Source: Paragonimus skrjabini miyazakii (Eukaryota; Platyhelminthes; Trematoda; Plagiorchiida; Troglotrematidae). Taken from it: DNA of 64,000 nt. Position numbers and translations under genes: made by a program. The notes under the pieces are model-generated. The model was not told the DNA's origin and searched no databases. It was given only the letters and a program-made list of their open reading frames with translations. Where the stretch lies: contig JTDE01000136.1 of NCBI GenBank assembly GCA_014338405.1, positions 182,229 through 246,228 of the forward strand, written 5' to 3'. Positions 11,455-24,523 of the stretch are shown piece after piece; positions within the stretch are counted from its first letter, which is position 1, and the number at the start of each line of letters is the position of its first letter.

Positions 11455-11685
11455 TTGTGGACAGTTTTCAACGTAAGACTGCCCAATGCAACTTATCCAG
11501 AAAGTTACTTTGAAGGAAATCATTTGGTTGACTGCTCATTAGTGATGTATTTATCTATGCTCAGTGTTACAATCCATGAGGGAATCGAATGGGGAATTGT
11601 CTCAAAAGCTTCAACAAACTTAGACTACGTCACACCAATCATCAATGGTTTTGGTTCAGAAGTCGGAGAATCCAGAAGTTTGTGA
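11455..11685 (+). CDS. Weak exon-like frame, unrecognised
   Basis: A 76-codon frame with protein-like composition (RLPNATYPESYFEGNHLVDC; IHEGIEWGIVSKASTNL). No convincing acceptor or donor defines its limits. A second open frame overlaps its 3' half, which weakens the coding reading. Confidence 0.2.
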   Translation: MWTVFNVRLPNATYPESYFEGNHLVDCSLVMYLSMLSVTIHEGIEWGIVSKASTNLDYVTPIINGFGSEVGESRSL

Positions 11686-12044
11686 AATGTGGTCATCACT
11701 TGGGGCATTTATATTGTATGTTGACGAAGATTCTAGGATCTACTGCCTTAGTTTGGATCGAAAAATCTGTTGTGATCACCATAACTTCTAACATATGTTC
11801 AATAAATTTATTTCTACTTTTCACACTTTATTAGGGATTCATTTCATTTGTATCGTTCAAACTATCGTTTTGTATTTAAAATTCTGACGAAATTGACAGT
11901 TTTGTGTTCGTTTTTCCTCTTTTAGTATCCATTTCTTGTCACAAATTGAAACGACGGGAGTATTTTTGTAAAACAGATTTTGTGAACGCGAAATGCATTT
12001 TTGTCTGAAAAAACGCGTTTGGAACATCATAAAATGAAATGAAT

Positions 12045-12165
12045 AAATATTCGTAGTCAGCAAATTAATACCAATGGAATTTTGCCATTTCAGAAAACGG
12101 TATGTAGCTGACTGAAAGTTACCAGAAGACCGGGGTTCGAGCGATAAATCTCCAGCTTTCAGTAT
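12045..12165 (+). mobile_element. Degenerate SINE family B remnant
   Basis: The series GGAATTTTGCCATTTCAG, GGTATG, TAGCTGACTG, GGGGTTCGAGCG, CTCCAGCTTTC follows the order of family B landmarks (AAAATTTCCGAG, GGTATG, TAGCTCAGCTG, GGTTCGAG, CTCTGACTTTC) with an internal deletion. The antisense of this remnant forms part of a long but meaningless minus-strand frame at 11.86-12.28 kb. Confidence 0.35.
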
Positions 12166-12169
12166 TGAG

Positions 12170-15100
12170 TAGGATAAACTCTCCTTATTGATAGCATGGT
12201 TATCTGATTGTTGCTCAAGAATCTTTGATGAATTAAGTAAGAAGCAAGGCGAGTAGGTTAACAACAGACAGAACATAGTTGTGCTTAGGAACTTAGATGG
12301 TAATAGATGGTCAATTTTAATTGGGCTGGGCAGCTTGAATGAACCTGCTTTTGGTGATTGCAGGCAGCTTTCTTAGGAGGTAATTATGTTCGCCGGACAG
12401 TGGGTATTGAGATATTCATGATGATTCGTATGGTTAAACATATTGCAATCAGTGGCGGTAAACAAGGGTATTGATAACTTCATTTCAGTGTTTTGACCAG
12501 TCGCTTGTAAGACTATTTACTGACGTTTTTAACTGCTTTGTGCATTCGGAGCGAACTCAAATTGTATAACGGACTAGACCTCTGAAGTTTTAAAAACGAT
12601 GATCGGTTTAATCGATTCAGCTATATAATTACAAGAATTCTAAACGTTAGAGTGTTTAAAGTGATGCTGACGTTCTAGTTTTTGTTAACGTCAAGTGTCA
12701 TTAAACAATGCAATCTTCATCTTCCAAATTCTTCCCTGTTGTGATATGAATCTTTTCATTTTCTCTATGAGAATTACATCCCAGATCCTCCGTCTAAAGA
12801 TATTGATATTCATTAGGGTGAAAACAACAAAGCTATCACTTTTCCTTGCAACTACCTTATTCATTTCTGTATCGGTCACCTGAAACAGCTGAAGAATGTG
12901 GAGTTAATCAAGCAAATTGTCGCTACGATTGTCATCTGAAACAACTGTGTTTGACAAATTTCAGTGCATCAGCCTGAGGATCTCAGGTGAAAAACAGGAC
13001 GTTAATAAACCATATAGGAAATAATACTCGTTTCCTATAAAAGATTGTTGTCGTGCACTTTCATTGTTTCCTCCCTCGCTGCACATACGTTGGAAAATGT
13101 GACGCCGAGTAATCTGAGTTTCTCATACGTACTGTATCATCGTATTTGAATCATTGGTTTAACCCAGCTTGTGTTAAAAATAATCCAAATGTAGCCATGA
13201 GAGTCGCAAGTTGTATACAAATTAATCTTTATACCACAGTATCTAATTATTCAACTAAACGGCAATGGACTCAGCTGTAGTTAAACACTGTTGGACCAAC
13301 TTTTTCTGACTGGATTGAATTTTGCAAACAACGCAGAAAAATATTTTTACATGTTTTATGGTCAGAATGCGAATATCGCACTGCCAAGCAAAAAACCGAA
13401 AGATCTTCCGTGATCCGTTTATACAAACAGCTGTCCATATGGTGTATACAGTCCATTAGGCAACAGCAGCAAAATAAATAAACAAACGAGGATTATTTTT
13501 AAACTGGTGCTTCGTCTTTTGGATCCAAGTTCAACACTTTATTTGTAATGGATCAGCTTTCTAACGTGGTCACTGAAAACGATTTTCTGGCAGAGTAGTG
13601 AAGACGATTATTGGCTGATTAACGAGCCAAGTCATTTCGAGCGGGAAGTTGCAGAAACATTGGAGAATTTGAGTAGGTGATTTATTATGAAACAATTGTT
13701 TACTTGTCAGAAACAATTCAGCTGTCAAAGGCGGCTTATCTTATGAAGTTCTCATGGCGCAGGTTTTAATCCTGGGGCGGTGAACAATATTCAGTTCATT
13801 TTAGACAGGAGACACTGACTACCGCGCAAACCTGCTGATGGAATCAAACGTCACCTTGTTTGAAGTGTTGCCGGTATATTTTGTTTAATAATGTCTGAGA
13901 CTGACTCGGCGCTGGTTGAATAGTTTCGCATTATTCAAATTTGTCTATGGGATTGCGACTTTGAGGTCGAACACCTATACATTCCATTTCTATCCAAGCT
14001 GTATTTCATCGTATACTGTGTGGCACTTTCATAACCTGATGCGTTCGAACGTCACTGCTAGCATCTCGCTTCTCAGTCTCACTTCTTCTTAGCTGTCTTG
14101 TATGGCAACTGCCTGTCATGCACATCTAGAGTTTAACCGGCATAGTTTTCGATACGTTCCCATCAAATGTTGGTTCCCACCTCTTATAATTCTCGGGTTG
14201 GGATTCAGACCGTACGATTCAGAATAAAATTGCCGAAGGTAGGATAGCGTAAAAATTGCATAGCTTGATAACCGTAACACCAAGTCGAACATCACATGTA
14301 GCGCTTAGAAACAATCGTTAAACCAACCCTACTAAACTTCTATTTTCCAACAGTGGCGGTGGATGACAGATTAGTGAACGTCTGGTTCGAGTATTTATCT
14401 TTAAAACATGCTCTTGAAATTTCTGTTCGAATGGGTAAGTATTTTCTTGAACCAAAAATAACAACCCGAGCACTCTTCATTAAAATGACAACAATAATAA
14501 CAACCGAGCCTTAGATAAAAAGCTTTTTGTGTTAGTATTTGTACAGCGTATAAAATCCAAAAAATGAATTATCTACAAAGTTGAAGTGGTTGTGTTGAAC
14601 AGAACAACGGGAAAAATTTAAATCCTATGATTTTTACAAAGTATCAACATAATCTGTTATTACGTGACAACATCCAACATCATGGTCTGGATAAGCGACA
14701 CAAGACAAAAATTGTGGTTTGTTAATCAAATGTAAGTATAAAACGTAAAGATTTTGACTGATAGCGTGACAATAAACTAAGTACTGGTTGCCTATAATCG
14801 CACAAGATGACAGGGCTTACAGAAGGTTATTAGCATGAAGTTACTAGGTTGGACGTACGATAATATAATGAAGATTTTGTACGAAATCTGAATCTGCATC
14901 CGGTCGAATAAGTGTACTAGAAGAGATAAACATAGGCATCCACTGGGACGTTTGTCTTTTCCACCCGTCATACCGGTTTATTCACTGCATATTCGTCTAA
15001 ACGAGGAGCTATTTGCCACCTTGATCCTCCTGATTATTTCAAAATTCAATTACGTCGCTATTAGTACTAATTGACGAACAGAATAGCAGATATTTGGAAC

Positions 15101-15230
15101 AATTTTATCCCCGAATAAATTTGAAGAATTCAACAATCGTCATGTTCACTCTATCACTTACGTACACGTAATGATCTACAGATGCGTACAATTGTTTGTT
15201 AGCTAAACAAACTCTCACCAGCAAATGTGG
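12170..15230. other. Intergenic, nothing recognised
   Basis: No frame longer than about 62 codons and no clear shared repeat. A box-B-like patch near 13.76 kb is listed among the rejected items. Confidence 0.4.
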
Positions 15231-15235
15231 TCAGA

Positions 15236-15460
15236 CGCTCGCAGATGATTATTCGGACATGCTCAATGTAGTAATCTGCACGATTGCCAAATGTTTTGAG
15301 TCGAATTCCCCGTCGTTGTATGGTTATTTGCTACTCACGATCTCCAAAAAGAGCGACACTTGACTATGGTGCTCCTTTTCGAAAGTGATTGGCTGAAACG
15401 TCTGTGTGAGCATAAAAGCTGCGATCAATCGTAGGTGATTTTCTTTTAATGGAACTCCCG
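15236..15460 (+). mobile_element. Degenerate SINE family A
   Basis: Landmarks in order: GATGATTATTCGGACATGC (5' part), TTTTGAGTCGAATTCCCCG (box B region), GTGCTCCTTTTCGAAAGTGATTGGCTG, and AAAAGCTGCGATCAATCGTAGGTGAT (3' part). The order and spacing match the 41 kb copy, but box A is unrecognisable. Confidence 0.55.
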
Positions 15461-15479
15461 TTTTTGTACCTAGCACAAA

Positions 15480-15900
15480 GGATTTTAACATACACACAGG
15501 CATACACGTCAGTACAACGTGGGCTGAGATCGGTCATTTCATCTTGCTAACCTCTGGTACACAAATGTCTTAAGACTGAAGTCGTCAATTGAGGCAGTCG
15601 CAGTACACAACGATCGTTAACAGGTAGCATCTGATCGACCAGATGCAACTTAGGTTTCGGCTGTCCTTTGTCGAGTTCAGACGTGTGAATCTCGCTTCAT
15701 TTTCGTTAGACCAGAGCTACATACTGGATTTACCTATGCGCGCACAATCGGCGTCTACCACTATGCATGCACATTTTCGCGCTCTCTCATATGAATCGAC
15801 TCGAACACACAGGATTAAGCACGAAGCGGCTGGACGAACAGTAAGTGTAGGCGCGGAGTCATTAAATCGTAGCATTGCATGACACTGTCGTAGAGTTACC
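15480..15900. other. Less AT-rich block of unknown nature
   Basis: A plus frame of about 79 codons (15643-15882) covers most of it. The protein is Arg/Ser/Thr-rich without motif or splice-site support, so I treat it as non-coding. It could be a fragment of an unrecognised repeat. Confidence 0.25.
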
Positions 15901-18900
15901 CTTACCCCTTTTCCTCTGTCTGTCTAACTTCTAAGTTATCCTGCGCAACAGTATGCTGTTTGTCACCAATCACCTAGACTCTGTCTGCAAATTTTCCCCA
16001 GTTGATTATTTGATGCGGCTTCTCAGTAAGGTTGTGTAATTTATACTGTCAACTTTGTACTGCACGCAGTGATCTTCGAATATTGATAGATAGAACATAT
16101 GACTACAGTGTTCACATTCACCTGTGCATAATAATTAAAATTAAGCAGACCTCGTTATCATTACTAGCTTGCTCTTTTGCAGCGACAGATTTTGTGTACT
16201 GGCAAATTGAATCAGGCATCCCGGCTGTCATCTTGTCACAATGCAGTTAGTTTAATTAACTTTTCACAAACGGAGAGGATATCGTCATCAGATGACCAGT
16301 TCTTTCATAACATTAGGGTTGACTGCTCGAATCTCCTTCACACTAAGAGCACATTTAAAACGGGACACAAATTGATTATGAATTGTTGAATTGAATGTAG
16401 GTGTTACAAAAGTTTCATATTAACAGTTGCATTTATTTTTAGCGCAACAGTGAACACATCAGAATCGCTTTGTATACTTTCTAACCCTATAGCTTTTACC
16501 GACACATGTTAGATCAGGCAATAGAAAATTAACAAGTCCTGCACTATTGATGAACAATGAAAAGATGCATACTACTGGATTCGACAAATAGCTTCATTGT
16601 AGATTCCTCATTCTACGCTTTCGCTTCTATGCACTGCATCGTCAGTGGCAAGATTGTGTAACAGATTTTTTCTTTCTGTGATTCGTAAACGTTACACAAA
16701 TTTGATTATACATTATTTTGGTTGATCCCCCAAAAGTACATTGATAAAGTGGTAGTTTGGTCATTGTGAGCAATGGCTACTGTGGCAATGTCGGAACAAC
16801 ATCTCTGTATTGGAGGACGCGCACAAGGGACTTATGGATATCATTGCTTCTGATTAACTGAACAATCACGTTTCAAGGTGTTAACAATGTGTCATAAAAA
16901 TCGTTTCTTTCTGTCATCTTATTTCGATTCATTTAATCTAGACAACAAAATCAAAAGTCCTATTTTGTAAGATGATAGTAGCGTTTGGTATGTTCTTGTC
17001 AGCTGCTACGCATAACAGCGATGAAAGTCAAAGATAACTAAACGAATTAGGTTCATAAATTAGATAAATCATGGGTGAAAATCAGAGCAAACGAAAGCTC
17101 AAGGTCAACAAATTGTACTCACGGGTGCCTGGTTTGTTACTCATGATATGCAGCACCTCGAGTGACTTAAGGATGACGAGCTTATGATTACGCATCAACA
17201 CACGGTAAATGTTTGTCGGATTGACTACATAATCGAACTTTACTTAGTTACCATTACTAAAGTGACTTAAGTTCCTTGTTACAGCAAAAACGTCGTGCTG
17301 TTGTGACTGTTTTACGCCTGTGTGAAATAGAGTTGTGCTAGGGCCTAACGAAATTATTAGGTCTCTAGCAACTCACACATAAAAATATTGTTAGCGTTGC
17401 TTTATCAGAAACGCACATCACTTTAGCACAATTAGTCTTTCACACAGTTCTAAAATAAGCCAGGCATATTTGTCCTTGCATCGATTTACTTACGAAATAC
17501 ACTTCAAACGGTATATTAACAGTACTGAAAAACTAACAACCTACTACGGTCTGAACCATCGAATAAATGCACCACAAGTTCCGCCGTTGTGGCATTATGA
17601 ATAGAGGGTTACCAGATTTTCCGAGGATTGTAATTCATCCTTAACAATTCTCTCTGGGATTATTTACAATTGCAATAAGGGCATCAGTTTTAATAATTTC
17701 AGCTGGTAAACGATATACTCTATAAAACATCCAATTTATGTTTACTTAATAGCATCATTTTTGTGTCGACGCAGTAAGAGTTCATGTAAACGACAAGAGC
17801 GATGGTCTTACTCTTTGTTTCGACTGCATAAGTGAGAGGCATATGCATAAAAATGAGTCGGATGACTGATTCCTAAGCTGGTCGGTTAATGAGTGGAGGT
17901 AATGCAGTTGATATCATTTTCACATGCACTTCTGCCACTTCTGTTTTCAATTGATTCCCGAGTGACTAAACTTTGTGATTTGTTGGTATCACTCCCGATA
18001 AATTAGTCTAGGCTTGCAAATTAGATCAGTCACTGCCCTGTGGACCATCAATTCAACCGTCGACTATACCGCAAATTGCGTTTTTCTGTCCATCGTTCTG
18101 TGATTGCCATTGTGATTGTCAGTGTTGTCTGCTAATTTTCTACCAGACGAATTCCGATATTTGACTTACATTTGCATACTTACTCATAGTTGTAAGTACA
18201 GTTTTATGAATAGTACGGTGACATCTAAACGAAGGCGAATTTTGTTGTTCATGCGGGAGCAGTGCCGCCTGCCGTTAAATTCACAGCTGAGACTGAAACG
18301 TACGATCGCAGTGAAATGAAATAAACGCCATAAATACCGTTTGGAAGACAGTGGATACGTACACGAAATGGAGAACAGTTGATGGCAACTCAGATACTTC
18401 TTACCATTCTCGGTCGACTAGGAATTGTGTGCATTTTCATAGACGAAAATTTGGGTTAACTTAAAATAAAAAACTAGATCATTTTGTCTCAGACTGTAAT
18501 TAATTCAATCAGCTTGTGTGTAGGGCACAGCTTGACTGAACCAAAACGAAGACACCGGTTGTAATTTGGCTCTGAGAATTTCCTAAAAGTTAAACTAAAC
18601 TATGCAGTTTGAATCAGTTTTTGGCACAGTTTGAGCAGATAAAGAATAACAAGGTCCTAGGCAGAACAATATTCTACAGCAATTATCCAAACGGAAATAA
18701 CAGTAAGTTTCATTTTGTTGTTTAGATGTTTAGCCACTTCTATTACAAGAGTGCAATTGCTTCCACCATATGTTACCATCTGAGATTCATTTTGTAACAA
18801 GTTGTGTAGTTTGTAAATGTTTTTTGAATCTAGAACTAGACGGTCCATAGTGATATGTATCGAAAGTGACATAAGTCCGAAATACATTTCTGATGGTATA

Positions 18901-19780
18901 CTACTATTCACATTAGTACAGCTTTCTCCAGTCGTCAGTTATTCTATTATCTGAAAACTGAGTTAAACTGCGCCTATGCACGCTTATCATTAGTACGTTA
19001 AGAGTGTATGTAATAAGAAACAACCGGGCACTACTTACTTTAATATTGAGGATAAGCAGTGAATTAAAGTCCATCACAGTAGAGTGCGTAAATCGAATTG
19101 GCCATGGTGACTCATTTTAAATCGCTGATTCATGTGGATTCGTACCGCAGTATGTAAAAGAAGCATGAAAGATACTACTTCTTCGTATTGTATCCACCAG
19201 ATGACCATAACACTTCCTCGAAGCTTGAGACTACCGATAAATATTCAAAGGTGAAACGCATATGGGAATTCGTTTGGAATCAACGGAAAATTGGCAGAGG
19301 TCAAATTCAGTTAACGAGGTTTACTAGTCCATGTTCGTAACCATTGAACTTTTTGGCATAGTGTTGTTCTACAATTTGTACTAGAGAAATATTCTTATTT
19401 GAAAGCGGATAAACTTTCCGTTTGAAATGTCTCCTTCTGTTAAAGGTGGCATTAAACTGACCGAATTGTTCAATGACAACTTGAGTGTGGTCAGTTATTG
19501 AAGCACTATGTTTGCATGCATATTTGTTTTCCTTGGTCTATGGACGTTTTTTCATGTCTTCTCTATGTGATCTTTTGACCGTTGTTTTAATTGAACCAGG
19601 AACAATTAACCGCTACTGACACCCAGCTACTAAATTTATTCTCCATAAATGAGTGTACTGCTCAAAAGCGTCATCCTGAGGTCAAACAGCCTGATTTTAC
19701 AGTGTGTTGTCGACAAAAAGTATTACATAACAATTCCGTTTAAAAACTCACTTATATCAAAAGGAGCCTAAATCCGAAAA
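15901..19780. other. AT-rich intergenic, nothing recognised
   Basis: Only short scattered frames. The only repeat-like item is the 19-mer at 18888-18906 shared with 8.48 kb. Confidence 0.4.
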
Positions 19781-19849
19781 CATGCTAACACCTTAGAATA
19801 GAACTGAGCGGCAGGGAATTACTGTTGATTAAGTAGGTTAAAACTTCTG

Positions 19850-20093
19850 TTTTAAGATAACTGAAAATCCCCGTAGCATTCATGAAAAACAAAATTTCAG
19901 TGAACAGACTGTTAACGATAAATTTTCCTCTTTGGCTGATACAATTACATAAACTTAAGTGACGAGTTAGAATGTTGTTGATCAACGATTGATGAAGGGG
20001 AAATGTAATTGGATAAAAGATTAACACTGCTTCGTTTTGGTTAGGAACACAAATGAAGTTGGTCCTAATTAGTCGGTGTTAATCAGTCTGGGG
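19850..20093 (-). repeat. Left arm of Penelope-associated palindrome
   Basis: The reverse complement of this segment matches 20554-20795 base for base over about 240 bp, at roughly 85-90% identity by eye. Shared blocks include ATTAACACCGACTAATTAGG, CAACTTCATTTGTGTT, GATCAACAACATTCTAACTC, CAAAGAGGAAA and TTTTTCATGAATGCTA. It starts shortly after the end of the minus-strand endonuclease fragment, so it is probably the 3' flank (UTR or pLTR) of that Penelope element (inference). Confidence 0.8.
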
Positions 20094-20109
20094 TGTTGGG
20101 ACGGAGAAA

Positions 20110-20338
20110 AATTGTTCCACTGGTTGGGCGACCGTGTTCGGCCAAGGGAGCTTCAGGGTTTGAACGAATTGTTTATGCACTCAGGTCCGGATGACGTAGT
20201 CGGACTGCGATCGCCTCAGCTATCAACAGAATGTGGCATTTGACCTTTCGTGACAAGGTGGCCGAGACTCTATAGATGTTACGAAATGTTGTCTTCGTGT
20301 CTGTGTGTTGGTTATGATCGATCAAATGCACAAGGACG
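20110..20338 (-). pseudogene. Penelope-like element endonuclease C-terminus
   Basis: The minus frame reads LVHLIDHNQHTDTKTTFRNI followed by YRV, then KCHILLIAEAIAVRLRHPDL, matching the EN C-terminal segments at 1.3 and 3.9 kb (HL...H, F-IYRV, L-IAEAI). A TAA interrupts after LSA; beyond it TIRSNPEAPLA aligns with the QKRLVKALNLPW position. It is truncated on its upstream side at about 20.33 kb, exactly where the plus-strand RT fragment begins. Confidence 0.65.
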
Positions 20339-20568
20339 GAATACCACTCAGACCGATACTTGACATATGCAACTCCCCTTACCATGCGGCTGCACAGTGG
20401 CTAGTAGAGATTCTGGAACATGTGAAGAAAGAAATAATTGCATACAATTTAAAAGATATTTTCGAATTCGTGTACTCTGCAGCAAACCTTAACTTAATGG
20501 AAAGGAAACTACTGTCTCTTGATGCATCGTCCTTCCCATCGTCCGTTCCACTGTCCCAGCCTGATTAA
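20318..20568 (+). pseudogene. Penelope-like element reverse transcriptase, N-terminal motifs
   Basis: The plus frame contains MHKDGIPLRPILDICNSPYH, then an A-x-x-L-x-x-x-L segment and LLSLDASSFPSSVPL. This is the spacing of Penelope RT motifs: (P-x-x-HK)-x-G-x-P-x-RPI, SP, then F/SLDV-x-SLFT-x-VP. The conserved FT is lost. The frame ends at a TGA where the right palindrome arm begins, so the catalytic DD-containing part of the RT is absent. It is a rearranged remnant. Confidence 0.7.
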
Positions 20569-20795
20569 CACCGACTAATTAGGATCAACTTCATTTGTGT
20601 TTCTAACCACAGCGAAGCAGTGTTAATCTTATACCAATTACACTACCTCTCCATTAATCTTTGATCAACAACATTCTAACTCGTCACTCAAGTTTATATA
20701 ATTTTACCAACCAAAGAGGAAAGTTTACCGTTAACTGCCTGTTCGCTGAAACTTTGTTTTTCATGAATGCTATGGGGATTTTTAGTTATCTGAAA
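20554..20795 (+). repeat. Right arm of Penelope-associated palindrome
   Basis: Inverted copy of 19850-20093, separated from it by about 460 bp of Penelope coding remnants. Beyond about 20.80 kb the similarity stops: the left side continues AACAGAAGTTTTAACC, the right ATACCAAGGACCCC. Confidence 0.8.
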
Positions 20796-20825
20796 CATAC
20801 CAAGGACCCCTCGTTGGTGAATAAA

Positions 20826-20972
20826 CTAAGGCAGTACTTGTAGTTCAGCACCAAGCTTGCCGAACCAAAAACAACTGTAAACGTTTTCTTGCAATGTATC
20901 GGGAGTAACTTGTAATCTTCCATCTGCTGGAGATTGATCCGTCGTAACAGGACCCATCCCACCAGTAAGTCG
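20826..20972 (-). CDS. Candidate exon (49 codons), unrecognised
   Basis: On minus, the acceptor GTGCGTATCGTTTCAG is followed by a frame encoding RLTGGMGPVTTDQSPADG, then LQVTPDTLQENVYSCFWFGK and GAELQ, with a possible donor CAA|GTACTG or a TAG stop at 20826-20828. Composition is strongly protein-like and the acceptor has a good pyrimidine stretch. The block is richer in GC than its flanks. No family recognised; neighbouring exons were not found. Confidence 0.4.
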   Translation of the reverse strand, partial: RLTGGMGPVTTDQSPADGRLQVTPDTLQENVYSCFWFGKLGAELQVLP

Positions 20973-21150
20973 CTGAAACGATACGCACGTCACGAATAGA
21001 ACACGCGGGTTTCCAAAATGGCAGGGGTGAAACGAAGCAAGGCTCAACGTTACTACGTATTAGAGAATCTGTCAGCCTAAGAAAAAACTGTCTTCGTGTC
21101 TTACATGTGGAAAATCGTGGAAAGATCAATGGAGAGAAAGAAATGTTCAC

Positions 21151-24100
21151 TTTCCACAGTCAGTCCAAAAAAACCGATAATACCACTTCTGTTTTAAGCA
21201 GACCAATCATACAGTTCTACAGACATCAGTCACACGAAGCAATATTAGTGCTGCAAAGGTCATGACGATTCACTTGGGCTTTTGTGTAGTAACCAAATAT
21301 CTACGCGACTTATGTGATGGTGTTTTAGTCATGCAAAAAGCATGTAAGTCGTCAGTGTTTTATGATTTCAAAATCGATCACCGATTATGAATAAGTGGAA
21401 GCATTTTCTATGTGAAGCTGCTAGAATATGGAGAATAATTAACCCAACCTTATTTTGAAGAAAAGCTGCAAATCAAGCCGACAGCGCAACGATAACCGGG
21501 CGAAAATATAACGAATCCAACTGTTTAAAACGATCGGGTAACACGCAAGTTTAATAAATTCATCGAACCGGCAAGAGTCATTAGAAATGGCACTGAAAAG
21601 AAGTCTTGTTTGCTGTCATGACCTGCGGGAACCAGACACTGGTTTTTGAAAAACGTCTACGTTGAATTTCGTTACACTATATTCCTGAGGTAGTCTACGT
21701 GAACTGCCAAGTGCGCCCTGTTCTCTAAACAGCGTGTTCGTCGGATCGAGACGTTACTGAAAACTGCGGCCAACAAACTGATAACAAAGTAAACTAACTT
21801 ATACTATCATCTTATTCACTTGGGTTCAGCTAAGCTTTACAAATCATGTTCTTATAATATCTTTCACAAACCAAACCAGTAGCCAGAAATAACACCTGAA
21901 CCGTTAAACAAGCGAATAACACGTATAGCAATCAAACCCGAACACAGTAGTTTCAAAGAATAAAAGATTAGTCTTCTTTCGAGCGGTTCACAATGACCGC
22001 ATGCATTAAAACAACAATCCGCACACACGGTTATTGTGGACCATTCGTGGCTTTTTATGGATTCGATTCAAAATAGTCACACGATCTATCAGATAATTCC
22101 TATGAACAGTAGCCCAGAGCGAAGTTAGTGAAATGTGTTCTCTGAGAATCATCTTCACTTATTAACAAGACGATACATCCTTCTAAGAACACGGAATACT
22201 CTGAGCCCTAACCTCAGTCAATAATCTATCTTCAGGGTACACAGACATGATTTTGAATCAATTAATCGAACAAGCTTCATTATCGTTTACTGTGTTTTCA
22301 CTAGTTCACAACTGGAACTAGGTTTTTTGCAGTGTGGTGTGGTTTAATCAGGACCTGCACTTTGATTGGTTTATACGTGAACCAGTTTAAGCATTTTGAA
22401 TACCACCCTGGGTGCGATTGTGTGGTTCCTGGTTGACCCAGTTTCAGGAAGAAATAAAGTTGTTGACCTTTTTGTTAAATCAATAACATTTTGCTGTTTA
22501 TTTAGACACATATTTCTGTGTATATCAATGAACCTATAAAATTTGTTTGGGAATAATGCAGAGGTCAAAGTTATGTAGTTGTTAAAAAGTTATGCAATGT
22601 GAACAGAATAAAGATTTTGAAATCTATGAAATGAGAAAAACAAACAGACGACAAACAAATGGTTCATTTTTAACTTTGGTGTGTTTGGGAATAAAAGTAC
22701 ACATTCCTTGTTAAATCTAAAGTATGATAAATTGTATATAGCGGTCTACACTTTACTCATGTATGTTCTCGCTTTTACTTTGGGTTCGCTAACAAAATGT
22801 TTGTTTCCAACCATGCAGTTAATTCTAATCTCTCTTCTACGGTAACCCAAATCAAAGCGAACATTTTCGGTAGCATTTTGAAATCAATTCAAAAAGTTTC
22901 ATAGGATTATTGACCTGAACGTCTGTAATTGGATTATACTTGCGTCCTGATGTCGGCTGTAAATAAACCAGGTAACTGCCAATTGTGTTCTGATGTCTTT
23001 GACTAGAGGAAAGCCGTAATCATATGATCCTGTCACTGCCATGTTGACGAGAGGAAAGAAAAGCATACATATGACATATTCGGCAACCTTCTGCTTCAAC
23101 ATTATAAGCGTATATCATGATTAAGAATGTACGTAACGTTAAGCAGAAATTTTCACTAACTAATCGAGGGAAAAAAGTCAGATGTTGAGTAGTATTTTCG
23201 TAGTCTGCTACAATATCTAACTGACTACCAGTAACGTGCATTGTTTAGAAGGGATGAAGTGTAGCTCCTCAGTGGGGAAAAAGCTTGCACCGAGTGCTAT
23301 GAGGTCGTGAAATAGACACTTATTCATAAACTACGGGGAAATTTTGAATGGCTTTGTCGTACTATAGTCCAGAGACGGAGCATATGACCGTAGTGAACCT
23401 CCGGTTCTTGATTAGCAGATGGCGTTAAACTCAACAGAACGTGATGCATAAGCAAATGTATTTTTGACTTCAGTTCGATCGAATAAAACAGCTATTGCTA
23501 TAACCCACCTCATATGCAAAGTAATACCTAGTGGGCAATTAGTATTGGACAACTTTATGGATTTATCATGGGTAGCCGACTGAGACTTATTCTGGTGAGA
23601 TTAATGCCCCTTGATTATAAACTAAGACTGAAAGTATGACAAAAGTTGGGGTCTTGTAGATGTCATATTTTTATTAGGTACTAGTGGGAGTAAACGTATA
23701 AGTTACTTTGCATTTCAACCAAGTATGTGGGCAATTACCGCTAAATATTTCTATATGAATGAAGGATAAGTGATATGTTTGTTTGCCTGGGGCATCTCCA
23801 CCAAACTAGAGGTAAAGAATCAGTCGCTTTCGAAGCTTTTGTCATTGGTGTGGCATTGATAACTGTGCAAGATAAAAGCGTTCCCTGCAGGCTTCTTTTG
23901 AAAAAGTTAACATTCGTACTATTCACGTCAGTTGTGTAATTTGTTCTGTTACTACACGGTCACTAAGCAGGTGAACAGGTTGACATGTACAATATTACCC
24001 AGATGTCACAACCTATAATCACTGGAACACTATCACATCTCAAGCAACTTCAACCTGCTTCTACCAGTACAGAAATGGATGCACAGTCATACAACGGCAG

Positions 24101-24510
24101 AATGGTGAGGAGACCACTTTGGTAACTAATTAGGAATAATTAGGAATGAATTGGACGGGAAAGAAAGAACACTTCTTGTTTTCTACACATTCAACAAAAA
24201 AGTGGAATACTGACTTAAATGTTTTAACGTGATTCGCCTTCATTGAAACATTTTGGAGTTGAGGGACAAACAGCAGACATCTGCCACTCAGTGCGGAGGC
24301 GCACCGTGTGTTGCATCATTTTCACACAGTTTGCGCTCAAAGTTATTTCATACATGTGAGTCGTCTTAGCTTATTCAGACAGAACTAATGTATTTACATT
24401 AATAATGTATACTTTTTTGCATGAAAGATTTTATTCCTGAACGTAGTTGTAGAATTCATAAAAAACTTCACGGATTAAAGGGGGCTAAAAATGCTCATGT
24501 ATATGTGAAT
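21151..24510. other. Intergenic, nothing recognised
   Basis: AT-rich throughout, with short frames only. The 16-mer at 23948-23963 is shared with the repeat C block at 8.38 kb. Confidence 0.4.
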
Positions 24511-24523
24511 CTGTGTTGAATTG

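Noticed and set aside
11857..12276. 139-codon minus-strand open frame
   Set aside because: It runs across a degenerate SINE B remnant in antisense and shows Phe/Asn/Lys-rich AT-driven composition without a motif; treated as chance.
13690..13860. Box-B-like patch (GGTTTTAATCC) with weak SINE A resemblance
   Set aside because: Only two short landmarks could be aligned and no box A is present; too weak to call.
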